Made by a program: the position numbers and the translations under genes. 64,000 nucleotides of DNA from Dipteris shenzhenensis (lineage: Eukaryota; Polypodiophyta; Polypodiopsida; Gleicheniales). The stretch lies in the NCBI GenBank assembly GCA_047967505.1, contig CM106541.1. One strand, given 5' to 3'. Shown here in pieces: positions 31,141 through 42,700 of the stretch (position 1 is its first letter; every line of letters begins with the position of its first letter). Below the pieces are notes generated by a model. That model was not told the DNA's origin. It worked only from the letters and a program-made list of their open reading frames with translations, and did no database searches.

Positions 31141-34100
31141 ATGGCCCAGCCTGCAAGACTATCAATCCCATTGTTCAGTGAAAGCGGAAAGTTGGACGGC
31201 TCTAACTATCCACTCTAGAAGTTCAAGATGAAGACCATCCTAAGCGCATATGAGTTTTGGGACACTACTATTGGGTTGGACGTGAGGCCAGTTGCGAGAC
31301 TGGATCCAGCCAATGCAGGACAACAGATAGTACCAACTGGGGATGAGATTCCCATGTGGACAAGAAGAAATGCAGATGCACTGTGTTCTATTGTCTGCAG
31401 TGTTAGTGATTCCGTCATGGCGTTAATTCAACATGTCACCACAGCGGAGGAGGCATGGACGGTCTTGAAAAATCAGTACGAGACCATGAATCAGATGCGT
31501 ATTTAGAATCTGGAGACTCAACTTGCAAACGAGAAGTTGTCTGAGTCTGAAGCGGCAGAGAAGTTCATCACCAGGGTGAAGAATCTGCGCGATCAGATGA
31601 CTGTGATTGGCATCACCATCACCAATGAGAATCTAGCACGAAGGTGCATACAGATTCTCCCACCAAAGTACGATAGTCTTGTTACGGCACTGAAGACACA
31701 GAACAAAATCTTCCCCTCAACTTTGAGGATTTTAGCACGATGCTTCTAGAGGAGGAGATGCATCAAAAGACAAGGATTGGAGAAGATTCGGCTTTCTGGA
31801 CCGGCGGATCAAAGAAAGGTAAGGGTAAGGACTTTGGTAACCCATCTTCTTCTGATGATAAAAAAAGAAAGAAGAAGATCAAGTGCTTCTATTGCAACAA
31901 GGCAGGGCACAAGTAGAATGAGTGCTGAAAGAAGATTGCAGATGAGAAGAACGGAGTAAAGAAAGAGTCCAGCAACAGCGCACAGGCAGTACCAATAGAG
32001 CTGCTCGTTGCAATTGAGGATATTTGCACAGAGGCAGTTCATGTACCTGCGGATGAACCGTGGATCATTGACAGTGGTGCATCGCGCCACATGACCAGTC
32101 GGAAGGATTGGTATACCTCTCTATAGCCGGTAGGGAATGAGATCCTGGTAGCAATCGGCAATGATGCAAAATGTCCAGCAAAAGGAAAAGGTACGATTGC
32201 TCTCAAGTCAGATGGAGTTGTAAAACAGTTGTCTGATGTTCTTTATGTGCCAGATATCAAGAGGAACTTGTTGTCTGTTTCCGCGATCACGGATCGAGAC
32301 CTCAAAGTTCAATTCGATAAGAATGGTGCATAGATTTTGGATCTTCAAGGGAAGGTCTTTGGTAAAGGTACACAGCGCAACAACATTTACGAACTCTCAG
32401 CTTTCAGTGCTCGAGTGGATGTGAAGAACACTAAGCTGTGGCATGAGAGGTTTGGTCATCTAAACCTTAGTTCTTTGAAGGAGATGCATAAAAGTGGAAT
32501 GATTGCAGACCTACCAGAAATTTCAGATGTGCCCGATGTATGTGAAGCTTGCATCATGGACAAGTAGCATCGGCATCCCTTTCCTAAAGAGGCCAGCAGG
32601 CAAAGGCTCCTCTAGAGCTCGTTCACATGGACCTCTGCGGAAAGATGGAGACGGAAGCTTTGGTGGTTCCTACTACTTCATGACGCTGATCGATGACTAC
32701 ACTAGAAGGATATGGATATACTTCCTGAAGACTAAAGACGAGGCTTTTAGTGGTTCAAGGAATGGCATGTAATGGTCGAGAAAGAAATGGGGAGGAAGGT
32801 GAAGAAGTTGAGATCGGACAGAGGTGGAGAGTTCACATCAATTGGATTCGAAAGTTACTGCAAAAGTCACGGAATCAAGAGGCAGAAACCCCTGCCACAT
32901 ACATCACAGCAAAATGGAGTAGCAGAACGCAAGATGCACGTCATCTGCGAAATGGGCCGGAGTATGATGAAAGGGAAAGATTTGCCGAAGACTTTCTGGG
33001 CTGAAGCATGTAACACTGCAGTTTACATCCTGAATCGTAGCTACATGAAGGCTGCGAACGGGATGACTCCACTGCAAGCCTTTTCTGGTAAGAAACCTTC
33101 AGCTACACATTTCAGAGTTTTTGGATGTGACTATTTTGTGCATGTCCCTTATGCTACCATGACCAAATGGGAACCGAAGAGCCGGAAGTGTATTTTCTTG
33201 GGCTACAGTGAAGAGGCGAAGGGTTACTATCTCTATAACCCTATTACCAAGAAGGTAATTATAAGTCGCGATGTGGTCTTCTCAGAACCGCCACATCAAT
33301 TGGAGGAGGATGCTTCCTTCCCAGACAAACAGGACCAGAATATCCACCCAGTACCGCCACCAGTAGCAGAACGAACTCCCCCAATAGTGCTTGGGAGGAT
33401 TCAAGACAAAGAAGATGAAGAAGAGCCTGCAGAACCACAACGGAAATGGCCATTCCCGAAGTGGGTAAAGTAGCTTTTGGATGGCAGAGAACCTCCAACC
33501 ATTGAGGAGGAACCATCCGAACACCGCTAGTCCAAGAGATTAGAGGAGCAAAGAAGGGCATAGGAACACTTGGTCAACTATGCTTTGATGACAGAAGTGA
33601 TCCGTGCTGATGAACCCAAGTGTCTTGAAGAGGCACAGGGCGACGATAGGTGGATGGAGGCTATGCAGTCAGAGTATGGCTCCATAATGAAGAACAACAC
33701 TTGGGACCTTGTGGATCGACCACCAAAACGCAAGGTAATCGGAACCAAGTGGGTGTACAAGTCCAACAGCACGTTGGATAAGTACAAGGCTTGGCTCGTG
33801 GCAAAAGGATTTGCATAGGTACATGGTTTTGATTATCAAGATACTTTTGCTCCCACAGCTCGACTAACCACAATTCACAATGTTTTGGCTTTAGCTGCCC
33901 AAGGAAGTTGGCCCGTGTTTCAGATGGATGTGAAATCCACCTTTCTGAGTGGAGATCTCAAGGAGGTATACGTGGAACAACCACCAGGTTTTGAGATCCC
34001 CGTGTTCAGAAGGTAAAGTCTGCAAACTGAAGAAGGCACTTTATGGGCTGAAACAGGCCCCACGAGCATGGTACCAGTGAATTGATGCCTACTTTTTGCA

Positions 34101-35121
34101 AAACAGGTTCAGGAGGAGCCCATCTGATGAAAATTTGTATATCTTCAGAGAAGGAGGCAGGTGTATGATCGTGGTCCTTTATGTGGACGACCTTGTCATA
34201 ACAGGGAACCATGAAGAGAAAATCTCACAGACGAAGCATTTGCTAGGAAGAGATTTTGAAATGACAGACCTCGGGCTGATGCATTTCTGTTTGGGGATTG
34301 AAGTTTGGCAGGAGCCAAAACAGATCTTCATTTCATAGCTGAAGTATGCTGGAGAGATACTGAAGGCATTTGGAATGGCTGAGTGCAAGACAGTTGGTAC
34401 CCCTATGGAGGTTGACGCAAAGCTCTCAAATGAGGATTCATCACCACTGGTGGACGAAGTGAAGTACAGAAGTCTTGTGGGCAGCTTGATTTACCTGTGC
34501 AACACACGGCCGGACATCAGTTTTGCGACTGGTGTACTAAGCAAGTTTTCCAATAATCCCCGGGAGAACCATTGGAGGGCAGGGATGTGGGTACTGAAAT
34601 ACATCAAAGACACACTTGATTATGGCATCACCTATACCAAGGGCAACATCTTGACCGGATTCTGTGACTTGGATTGGGCAGGAGACGTGGACATTAGGAG
34701 ATCAGTGACAGGGTACTGTTTCTCACTTGGATCTGGAGTTGTGTCATGGGTCAGCAAGAAGCAACCCACAGTTGCTCTTTCTTCTACCGAGGCTGAGTAC
34801 AAATCTGCATGCTTTGCTTCTTGTAAGGCAGTGTGGTTGAGGAGGATTTTGGGGGACATGGGTCCAGTGCAGAACAAGCCTACGCAGTTATCATGTGACA
34901 ATCAGAGTTGCATGGCGATTGCAAAGAACCCGGTGTTCCACGCTTGCACAAAACACATTGAGATTCAATATCACTTTGCACCCAAGCTCATCATGGATGG
35001 AGAGGTCGACTTGGTGTACTGTCCGACTACAGAGAATGCTGCAGACATCTTCATGAAGGCTCTTGGAAGAGACTTACTGGAGAGGCATCTTCATCGACTT
35101 GGCATTGGGCTGAAAAAGTAA
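31141..35121 (+). pseudogene. Copia gag-pol polyprotein, inactivated
   Basis: ATG at 31141. Domains in order: UBN2-type gag (31141-31760), CCHC knuckle CFYCNKAGHK.NEC (31884-31925), protease WIIDSGAS (about 32062-32085), GAG-pre-integrase LWHERFGHLN (about 32437), integrase with DDYTRRIWIYF (32692), SDRGGEF (32815) and PHTSQQNGVAER (about 32900), RT with KWVYK, QMDVKSTFL, LYGLKQAPRAWY and YVDD (34180-34191), RNase H with SSTEAEY (about 34780), and the terminal ADIFMKAL. Eleven in-frame TAG stops (31216, 31504, 31914, 32124, 32331, 32565, 33471, 33528, 33561, 33816, 34336), two TGA (31926, 34078), and frameshifts near 31710, 32660, 32750 and 34010. The catalytic residues that I can see are otherwise kept. 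Order integrase-before-RT confirms copia. Confidence 0.95.
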
Positions 35122-35151
35122 GTTCACTTGCGGGTGGACATTGAGGGGGGG

Positions 35152-35876
35152 TGTTAGATATCAATGCTCCACTCGTGTAACTACGCGGGAACCAACTAGC
35201 TCTACTTGTAAGCCCCCCATATGAGGAGAAGGCATTTGAGTAGCTTGGTTATCCGGTAGGTCCTGGTTTGGACACCACATGGGGGCCATGTGTGGCTTGA
35301 TGGCTGGACGGCTTCAGATAGAGTTGGCACACCGCCAACTACAAGTGTGGGAAGGCATCCCTTGATTGACCGTACTGAGGGTAGATGGAGCATTTCCCGG
35401 GGTAGCCCACTCTTGGGTTGTGGGGCCCGTTTGGAGCCTCAAATGATCCCGGATGGCTTTGGGCCGAACAGAGACCATAGGCTAGTTGCTCTGTTTTGTG
35501 CACCGGTTCTATCGTATGGTCGGTGGCCTATTTCGAGACCGGCCGACCCCCAGTCGACCGTTTTGGGCAGACTAGGTCAGTCACCCAATTGAGCCTAACC
35601 AACTACGACTGGTGGCTATATAAGAGCAAGCTCATGAAGCCCATTTCATCACTCGCTACAGCAACCCTGATTCCTTAGCATCCAGCCTCCATCTTCTATT
35701 GTTTCCAGCATGCCATCGAAGCTTCTTTCACAGGAGCGCACGGTTGGGAGGCAGTGCCATCTATTGTATCAGTTCTATAGTAATCAAATTTTTGATTCTC
35801 CATACTATCTTGTTTTCTCTCTTGTGTACAAGATCCTATTATCTGTTGCGCACAGACATTGTATTATTTTCTTACA
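35152..35876 (+). repeat. 3' LTR of copia element
   Basis: 725 bp, TGTTAGATATCAATG..TTCTTACA, preceded by the polypurine tract TTGAGGGGGGG. Carries a TATATAAG box near 35615 and downstream the R/U5 region shared with 30784-31069. Confidence 0.93.
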
Positions 35877-36690
35877 CATAATCCATGGTAGTAATATTAT
35901 AAATTGTTAAGGTGGCATGGTTCCTCCATGTGCCACCCCTCCACCTAGGCGGTCCCATGCCTGCATTTAGTGAGACATGGCCCAAGGACCATGGGAGAAG
36001 TAATATAAAATAGGTGGATATGGATATTATATTGGATTATTCCCTCCATGTAGGATAGGCCCATGTGGGGGGGTTGTAGATAGTCCAAGAATGCAAGTTA
36101 AATAATGGGGAAAGTAGGATGAGGTGGCAAGACTTCTTGTGCCACTTGTCCTCCTAGATGTTTGAACATATTATAAAATTGGGAAGAGACCAAGGGAGTA
36201 TCTTAGACTTGGGATATGGGGTTTGATTTATGTCTAAAAATGAGGCAAAGGGTTGTCGCACACAATTGAGAGTGCATACCCACCTAGCCCACATGGGAGA
36301 TTTCTCCACACACACCATGCATGTGGGAGGATGCATTTATTGGGAGATACCCCCTCTCTTGGCTATAAAAGGAGGGGGCTATTCCTTGATGGGACACGCT
36401 CATTCTTGTAAAGCCACTAGCTAGTACTTTGATTTCCCCTGTCCTTCCTTTCAAATAAAGCATGACCCTCTTCCCTTGATGTCTCCATCTCTACATTCCA
36501 CCTCCCATCATGTACATGCTCCTCTTTCCCCCCATAGTCTCCCTCTTCATTCCCACCCTCTTTATCCCTTTTCCCCCACCCATGTTAATGCTTCTCCCCT
36601 CATGTTCCCTTTCCCCCATGGCCCTCGAGCATCACCATGCCTAGCGTCTAGCCTCATGCCTTGATTTCTTTTCTAGTTAATAGAATCGGT
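35877..36690 (+). repeat. Gypsy 5' LTR, left end missing
   Basis: Starts CATAATCCATGGTAG, matching 38988 onward. Carries GGCTATAAAAGGAGG promoter text (about 36361). Similarity to the other LTR can be followed to about 36614; beyond that the 3' copy is cut. The true end, perhaps near TAATAGAATCGG (36680s), is not fixed. Confidence 0.8.
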
Positions 36691-37860
36691 GTGGCTGTTG
36701 GGATGCGAAGTCTCCATGGCTAGTAGCATAAAATCCATTGACATCCATTACTCTTATGATTGTGTGCAGTTCTGTGGCATCTTCTACGTGCGATTCTCTG
36801 TTTCTGTGCCTCCAATCTACGTGTCATCTGCTCGCAGTTCTCCGTCTCTACGGTTGCAAAACTTCTTTGTTTTTGTACCTCCAGTCTGCGTGTCTTCTGG
36901 TCACGGGTGCATTCGCGCGTCTTCTGGTCATAGCTGGCGCATCTGTAAAACCCTAGCTCGTGGTCTGCGCATTTCAAAAACTCTTGTAACACATCTCGCA
37001 TCACTCTATCCTCTTCTTCTCCTTCTCTTTCTCTTCTCTTCTCCTCTCCTCTCCTTTTATTAAGGAGTGGGAATTGAACCCAAGACCTCCCCATTCACAA
37101 AAGGGAGACTTACCAATGGACCAGCAAATAGGAAGTGATCAAAATGTTATGATATTGATTATATGTTGAAATCTCATGAACTGTAACTCTCTAGCCGTGG
37201 GGAGTTTCCTCTTGCCTTGTAAAAAGAAAAAGTACTTCAGTTCATGTGCTCTATTCATATCTCATACTAGATTGTAGAATGCATGCCACATGAGGAGGGT
37301 GGATATTTATGTCACTTCTTGACGGGTTCAAGGATTTGGCACTTGTGGTCCTCCGCTCATTATGGCTACCAGTTGGCACGATCTCTTTCTTGATCTTCAT
37401 GTCGATCTTCAACAATTGATTGTACAATGCATTGCTCGAGGAGACCACGGGTGGGATGATACAGCATGGAGGGTTCAAGGTGAAGAACTAGTGATACACT
37501 AGGAGGGCTTCTACTCATTGTGCAGTGATCGAGCTACTCGTTGCATCAGAGGTAATTAAAAGGGTGACATTCTTCCAAGGGTGGGATGATCCACAAGCTT
37601 GGGGTGAGATTTGGTGCATCTGCTTATTAATTCTTGTGGATAATCTCGTCTTGAATGATTTCTTCTTGACCTCACTACAAAGGTTTCTTGGGCTCGGCAA
37701 TTGGTAATGTTTTGACCAAGGAATCCCTTTGTACCTAATCAACCCTTTGTGCCACATTTTGAGCTTCATGTTGTTATTCTTTTTGGTCAAAAGATAAACT
37801 ATCAACAAAGGATAGTAAGTTTGTTTGGTGTTGAACATCTTGCTCAAGTATTGAATTCTC
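36691..37860. other. Gypsy internal non-coding remnant
   Basis: No gag, protease or RT motif is seen in any frame, so a large internal deletion is likely. Contains a TTCTTCTCC pyrimidine stretch and the tRNA-like segment described separately. Confidence 0.5.
37065..37126 (-). other. tRNA-like segment / possible SINE head
   Basis: On the minus strand, TGGTCCATTGG (37125-37115) matches the pol III A box TRGYNNARNNG except at one position. GGTTCAATTCC (37080-37070) matches the B box GGTTCRANNCC exactly. Separation is about 34 bp. It lacks a full tRNA cloverleaf, so a tRNA-derived SINE or tRNA relic is likelier than a working tRNA gene. The downstream side on the minus strand is an AGGAGAGGAGA purine run. 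Confidence 0.4.
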
Positions 37861-38795
37861 CCCACCCTCTCCTTCTACCTATCTTGGACTACCGAGAAAC
37901 CTGGGATGTCTAGGGAATAGATTTTGTCAGGTCCCTGCCCATGACTGCCTGCAAAAATAAGTATCTTTTGGTAGCCACTCAGTATGTCACTAAGTGGGCT
38001 GAAGCTATTGCCCTCCCCGCTGCAAATGGTAAAGCAGTTTCAAATTTCATATTTGAACATATCTGCACAAGGTTTGGGACACCCATGGAAATAGTATCTA
38101 ACCATGGGAGTCCATTCTTAAATGAAGCAATGTAGTTCATCATGGATTGCATGGGTATTGATCATCGCACTTCTAGCATCTATTATCCAGCATCCATGGG
38201 ACAAATGGAGTGGACCAATGGACTCCTATGTAAATCCATGGGAAAAATGGCCGTAGGGTACAGGAGCCAGTGGGATCAGAAGGTCACTGAAGCCGTGTGA
38301 GCTTACAACATCACCCATAAATCATCCACAGGTCACACTCCTTTTGAATTGGTGTACGGTACTGAGGTAGTTTTACCACTAGAGATAGAGATTCTAGCCT
38401 TGAGATTGGCACAAGAACAGAGGATGATAGAAGATGAACATATAGAGGCCAGGTTGGTACAACTTGAAAAGTTAGATGAAACCCGACGCCTTGCACTAAA
38501 TCAAACAAAGATCCAAAAGAATCGACAAAAGGCCCACTTCGATGCTAAGATTCGCAAAGGATGGGAAAGACACTTTGCTAAGGGGGATGTGCTATGCTTT
38601 GATAACAGATTGGACCACCAAATGGATAAAAAGTTCTTCCCACTGTGGACCGGTCCATACAAAGTCATCAAGGAACGTAGGAATGGGTCTGTATAAGTTC
38701 AAGAGCTACATCAGCCATATGGCAAGAAGGTGATCAACAAGCGTTATCTCAAGCCCTTCTTTGTGCGTGATGTGGTCCCAGGAATAAAAATGCTG
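37861..38795 (+). pseudogene. Ty3/gypsy integrase fragment
   Basis: Plus strand. Reads WDV.GIDFV then YLLVATQYVTKWAEAIALPA, RFGTPMEIVSNHGSPF, IDHRTSSIYYPASMGQ, AYNITHKSSTGHTPFELVYG, and a C-terminal chromodomain-free tail FDNRLDHQMDKKFFPLWTGPYKVIKE, KVINKRYLKPFF. This is the integrase core with its first Asp (GIDF) and second Asp (normally SDxG; here SNHG, an Asp-to-Asn change); the Glu position (normally Gln-x-Glu) reads GQMEWTNG. Stops: two TAG (37907, 38132 area), one TGA, one TAA. Inserts DNA copies of the element when intact; dead here. Confidence 0.88.
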
Positions 38796-38809
38796 TGCAT
38801 TCCCTACCT

Positions 38810-38820
38810 GGGGGGGGAAC
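38810..38820 (+). other. Gypsy polypurine tract
   Basis: GGGGGGGGAAC immediately before the 3' LTR start TGTTATGG; primes plus-strand DNA synthesis. Confidence 0.8.
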
Positions 38821-39760
38821 TGTTATGGATAAATCTGACCAAGGTAAAAGGCATAAATATATGTGTGTGCTTATATGTGTGGCAATAGTATAATAAAATA
38901 TGGTGTGCATAGGGCCCAGGGTTGAGGTGGTAGGGCATGACCATGTGCCACCCTTCCACATAAGAGGACCCATAAGGTGTGTTGTACATAATCCATGGTA
39001 GTAATATTATAAAATGTTAAGGTGGCATGGTTCCTCCATGTGCCACCCCTCCACCTAGGTGGTCCCATGCTTGCATTTAGTGAGACATGACCTAAGGACC
39101 ATGGGAGAAGTAATATAAAATAGGTGGACATGGATATTATATTGGATTATTCCCTCCATGTAGGATAGACCCATGTGGGGGGGGTGTAGATAGTCCAAGA
39201 ATGCAAGTTAAATAATGGGAAAAGTAGGATGAGGTGGCAAGACTCCTTGTGCCAACCCTCCACTTGTCCTCCTAGATGTTTGAACGTATTATAAAATTGG
39301 GAAGAGATCAAGGGAGTATCTTAGACTTGGGATATGGGGTTTGATTTATGTGGAAAAATGAGGCGATATGGGGTTTGATTTATCGCACACAATTGAGAGT
39401 GCGTTCCCATCTAGCCCACATGGGAGATTCCTCCACACACACCATGCATGTGGGAGGATGCATTTATTGCGAGAGACCCCCTCTCTTGGCTATAAAAGGA
39501 GGGGGCTATTCCTTGATGGGACACGCTCATTCTTGTAAAGCCACCTAGGTAGTACTTTGATTTCCCCCGTCCTTCCTTTCAAATAAAGAATGACCCTCTT
39601 TCCTTGATGTCTCCATCTCTACATTCCACCTCCCATCATGTACATGCTCCTCTTTCCCCTCTCCCTTCCCCCTTGTGCCATAGTCTCCCTCTTTATTCTC
39701 ACCCTCTTTATCCCTTTTCCCCCACCCATGTTAACGCTTCTGCCCTCACGTTCCCTTTCC
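38821..39760 (+). repeat. Gypsy 3' LTR, right end replaced by satellite
   Basis: Begins TGTTATGGATAAATC. Matches 35877-36614 from 38988 on. Carries GGCTATAAAAGGAGG near 39489. Ends at TTCCCTTTCC (39751-39760), where the other LTR continues CCCATGGCCC but this one switches to satellite sequence. Confidence 0.88.
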
Positions 39761-42700
39761 TCTTTTACGAATGTGCATGACACTAAGGCAAAAACATTGT
39801 TTTGTGCTTGATTGACAATGCAAAGCATATTTGATGGGCATAATACTTTTCACACACCTTAAACTAGGTGAAATTGACTTACATGCAAAGTGGAGCGCCC
39901 ATCCCATAAGTACTTGATTGGATAACATACCTAGCAGCGTGTTTTTTTACCGATGTGCATGACACTAGCGCAAAAATAGTATTTAATGCTCGATCAACCA
40001 TGCAAAGCATATCCAATGGTCATAATACTTTTCACGCACCTCAACCTAGTTGAAAAATACTTGCGTACAGAGTGGAGACCCCATCTAATAAGTAGTTGTT
40101 TGAATAACACACCTAGGACCGTGTTTTTTTATGGTTGTGCATTACACTAAGGCAAAAACGGTGTTTTATGCTTGATCGACAATGCAAAGCATATCCGATG
40201 GGCATAATACTTTGCACACACCTTCAACTAGGTAAAATTGACTTACATGCAAAGTGGAGCGCCCATCCCATAAGTACTTGATCGAATAACATACCTAGCA
40301 GCGTGTTTTTTTATGGATGTGCATGACACTAGAGCAAAAATGGCACTTAATGCTCGATCGACCATGCAAAGGATATCCAATGGGCACAACACTTTTCCTA
40401 TGCCTCAACCTAAGTGGTATTAAAATGTTATCAAAGAGGCATACCCATCTGATAAGTACTTGTTCAGATAACATACCTAAGGGCGTGTTTTTTTGAGGAT
40501 GTGCATATCACTACGGCAAAAACGGTGGATAATGCGTGATCGACCATGCGAAGCATATCCAATGGTCACAATACACAATACTTTGCACACACCTTCAACT
40601 AGGTGTAATTGACTTACATGCAAAGTGGCATTCCCATCGCATAAGTACTTGATCGGATAACACACCTAGCAGCGTGATTTTTTACGGATGTGCATGACAC
40701 TAAGGTAAAAATGGTATTTAATGCTCGATCGACCATGCAAAGCATATCTGATGGGCACAATACTTTTCCTATAACCTAACCTAGGTGGTATTGAAATGTT
40801 CTCAAAGAGGCACACCCATCCAATAAGTACTTGGTCAGATAACATACCTAAGGGCGTGTTTTTTTGTGAATGTGCATATCACTACACGAAAAACGTTGTA
40901 TAATGCATCATCGACCATGCAAAGCACATTCGATGGTGAAAATACTTTGCATGCATCTCAACCTAGTTGAAACGGACTTGCGTGCAAAGTGGAGCCCCCA
41001 TCCGATAAGTACTTGTTTGAATACCACACCTAGGACGGTGTTTTTTTATGGTTGTGCATGACACTGAGGCAAAAATGGTGTTTTATGCTTGATCGACATT
41101 GCAAAGCATATCCGATGGGCGCAATACTTTGTATAGACCTTCAACTAGGTGGAATCTACTTACACGCAAAGTGGCATTCCCATCGCATAAGTACATGATC
41201 GCATAACACACCTAGCAGCGTGGTTTTTTACGGATGTGCATGACACTAAGGTAAAAATGGTATTTAATGCTTGATCGACCATGCAAAGCATATCTGATGG
41301 GAAAATTACTTTTCCTACAACTTAACCTAGGTGGTATTGAAATGTTCTCAAAGAGGCACACCCATCCAATAAGTACTTGGTCAGATAACATACCTAAGGG
41401 CGTGTTTTTTTGTGGATGTGCATATCACTACACGAAAAACATTGTATAATGTATCATCATCCATGCAAAGCACATTCGATGGTGACAATATTTTGCATGC
41501 ATCTCAACCTAGTTGAAACGGACTTGCATGCAAAGTGGAGCCCCCATCCGATAAGTACTTGTTTCAATACCACACCTAGGATGGTGTTTTTTTATGGTTG
41601 TGCATGACACTGAGGCAAAAATGGTGTTTTATGCTTGATTGACATTGCAAAGCATATCCAATGGACACATTACTTTGTACACACCTTCAACTAGGTGGAA
41701 TCTACTTACATGCAAAGTGGCATTCCCATCGATAAGTACATGATCGCATAACACACCTAGTAGCGTGTTTTTTTACGGATGTGCATGACACTAAGGCAAA
41801 ATTGGTATTTAATGCTTGATCGACCATGCAAAGCATATCCAATTTGGCACAATACTTCTCCTATGCCTTAACCTAGGTGGTATTGAAATGTTCTCAAAGA
41901 AGCACACCCAACCGATAAGTACTTGGTCAGATAACATACCTAAGGGCGTGTTTTTTGCGAATGTGCATATCACTACAGGAAAAACGTTGTATAATGCGCG
42001 ATCAACCATGCAAAGCATATCCCATGGTGACAATACTTTGCACGCACCTCAACCTAGTTGAAAAGGACTTGCGTGTAGCGTGGATCCCCCATCTGATAAG
42101 TACTTGTTTGAATAACACACCTAGGACCGTGTTTTTTTATGGTTGTGCATGACACTAAGGCAAAAACGGTGTTTTATGCTTGATCTACAATGCAAACCAT
42201 ATCCGATGGGCACAATACTTTGCACACACCTTCAACTAGGAGGAATTGACTTACATGCGAAGTGGCATTCCCATCACATAAATACTTGATCGGATAACAT
42301 ACCTAAGGGCGTGTTTTTTTGCAGATGTGCATATCACTACAGGGAAAACATTGTATAATGCGTGATCAACCATGCAAAGCATATCCGATGGTGACATTAC
42401 TTTGCACGCACCTCAACCTAGTTTAAATGGACTTGTGTGAAAAGTGGAGCTCCCATCTGATAAGTACTTGTTTGAATAACACACCTAGGACCGTGTTTTT
42501 TTATGGTTGTGCATGACACTAAGGCAAAAAATGGTGTTTTATGCTTGATCAACAGTGCAAAGCATATCCGATGGGCACAATACTTTGCACACACCTTCAA
42601 CTAGCTGGAATTGACTTACATGCAATCTGGCATTCCCATCGCATAAGTACTTGATCGCATAACACACTAGCAACGTGCTCTTTTACGGATGTGCATGACA

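Larger units (their letters stand above)
30784..35876 (+). mobile_element. Ty1/copia retrotransposon, 5' LTR truncated
   Basis: Plus-strand element: partial 5' LTR (30784-31069), primer site (31070-31081), gag-pol (31141-35121), polypurine tract (about 35143-35151) and full 3' LTR (35152-35876). The 5' LTR keeps only the last 286 bp, the same length as the matching 35591-35876. Its right edge abuts gypsy LTR sequence, so it inserted into that LTR; the expected left part of the gypsy LTR is missing. Confidence 0.92.
35877..39760 (+). mobile_element. Ty3/gypsy retrotransposon, internally deleted and cut at both ends
   Basis: Two long direct repeats (35877 to at least 36615, and 38821-39760) enclose about 2.2 kb that retains only an integrase fragment. 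The left LTR lacks its first about 165 bp, where the copia element sits; the right LTR stops at 39760 where the satellite begins. Gag, protease and RT are missing. Confidence 0.85.

Noticed and set aside
37065-37126. Functional tRNA gene
   Set aside because: Only the two promoter boxes are convincing; acceptor and anticodon arms do not fold clearly by eye.
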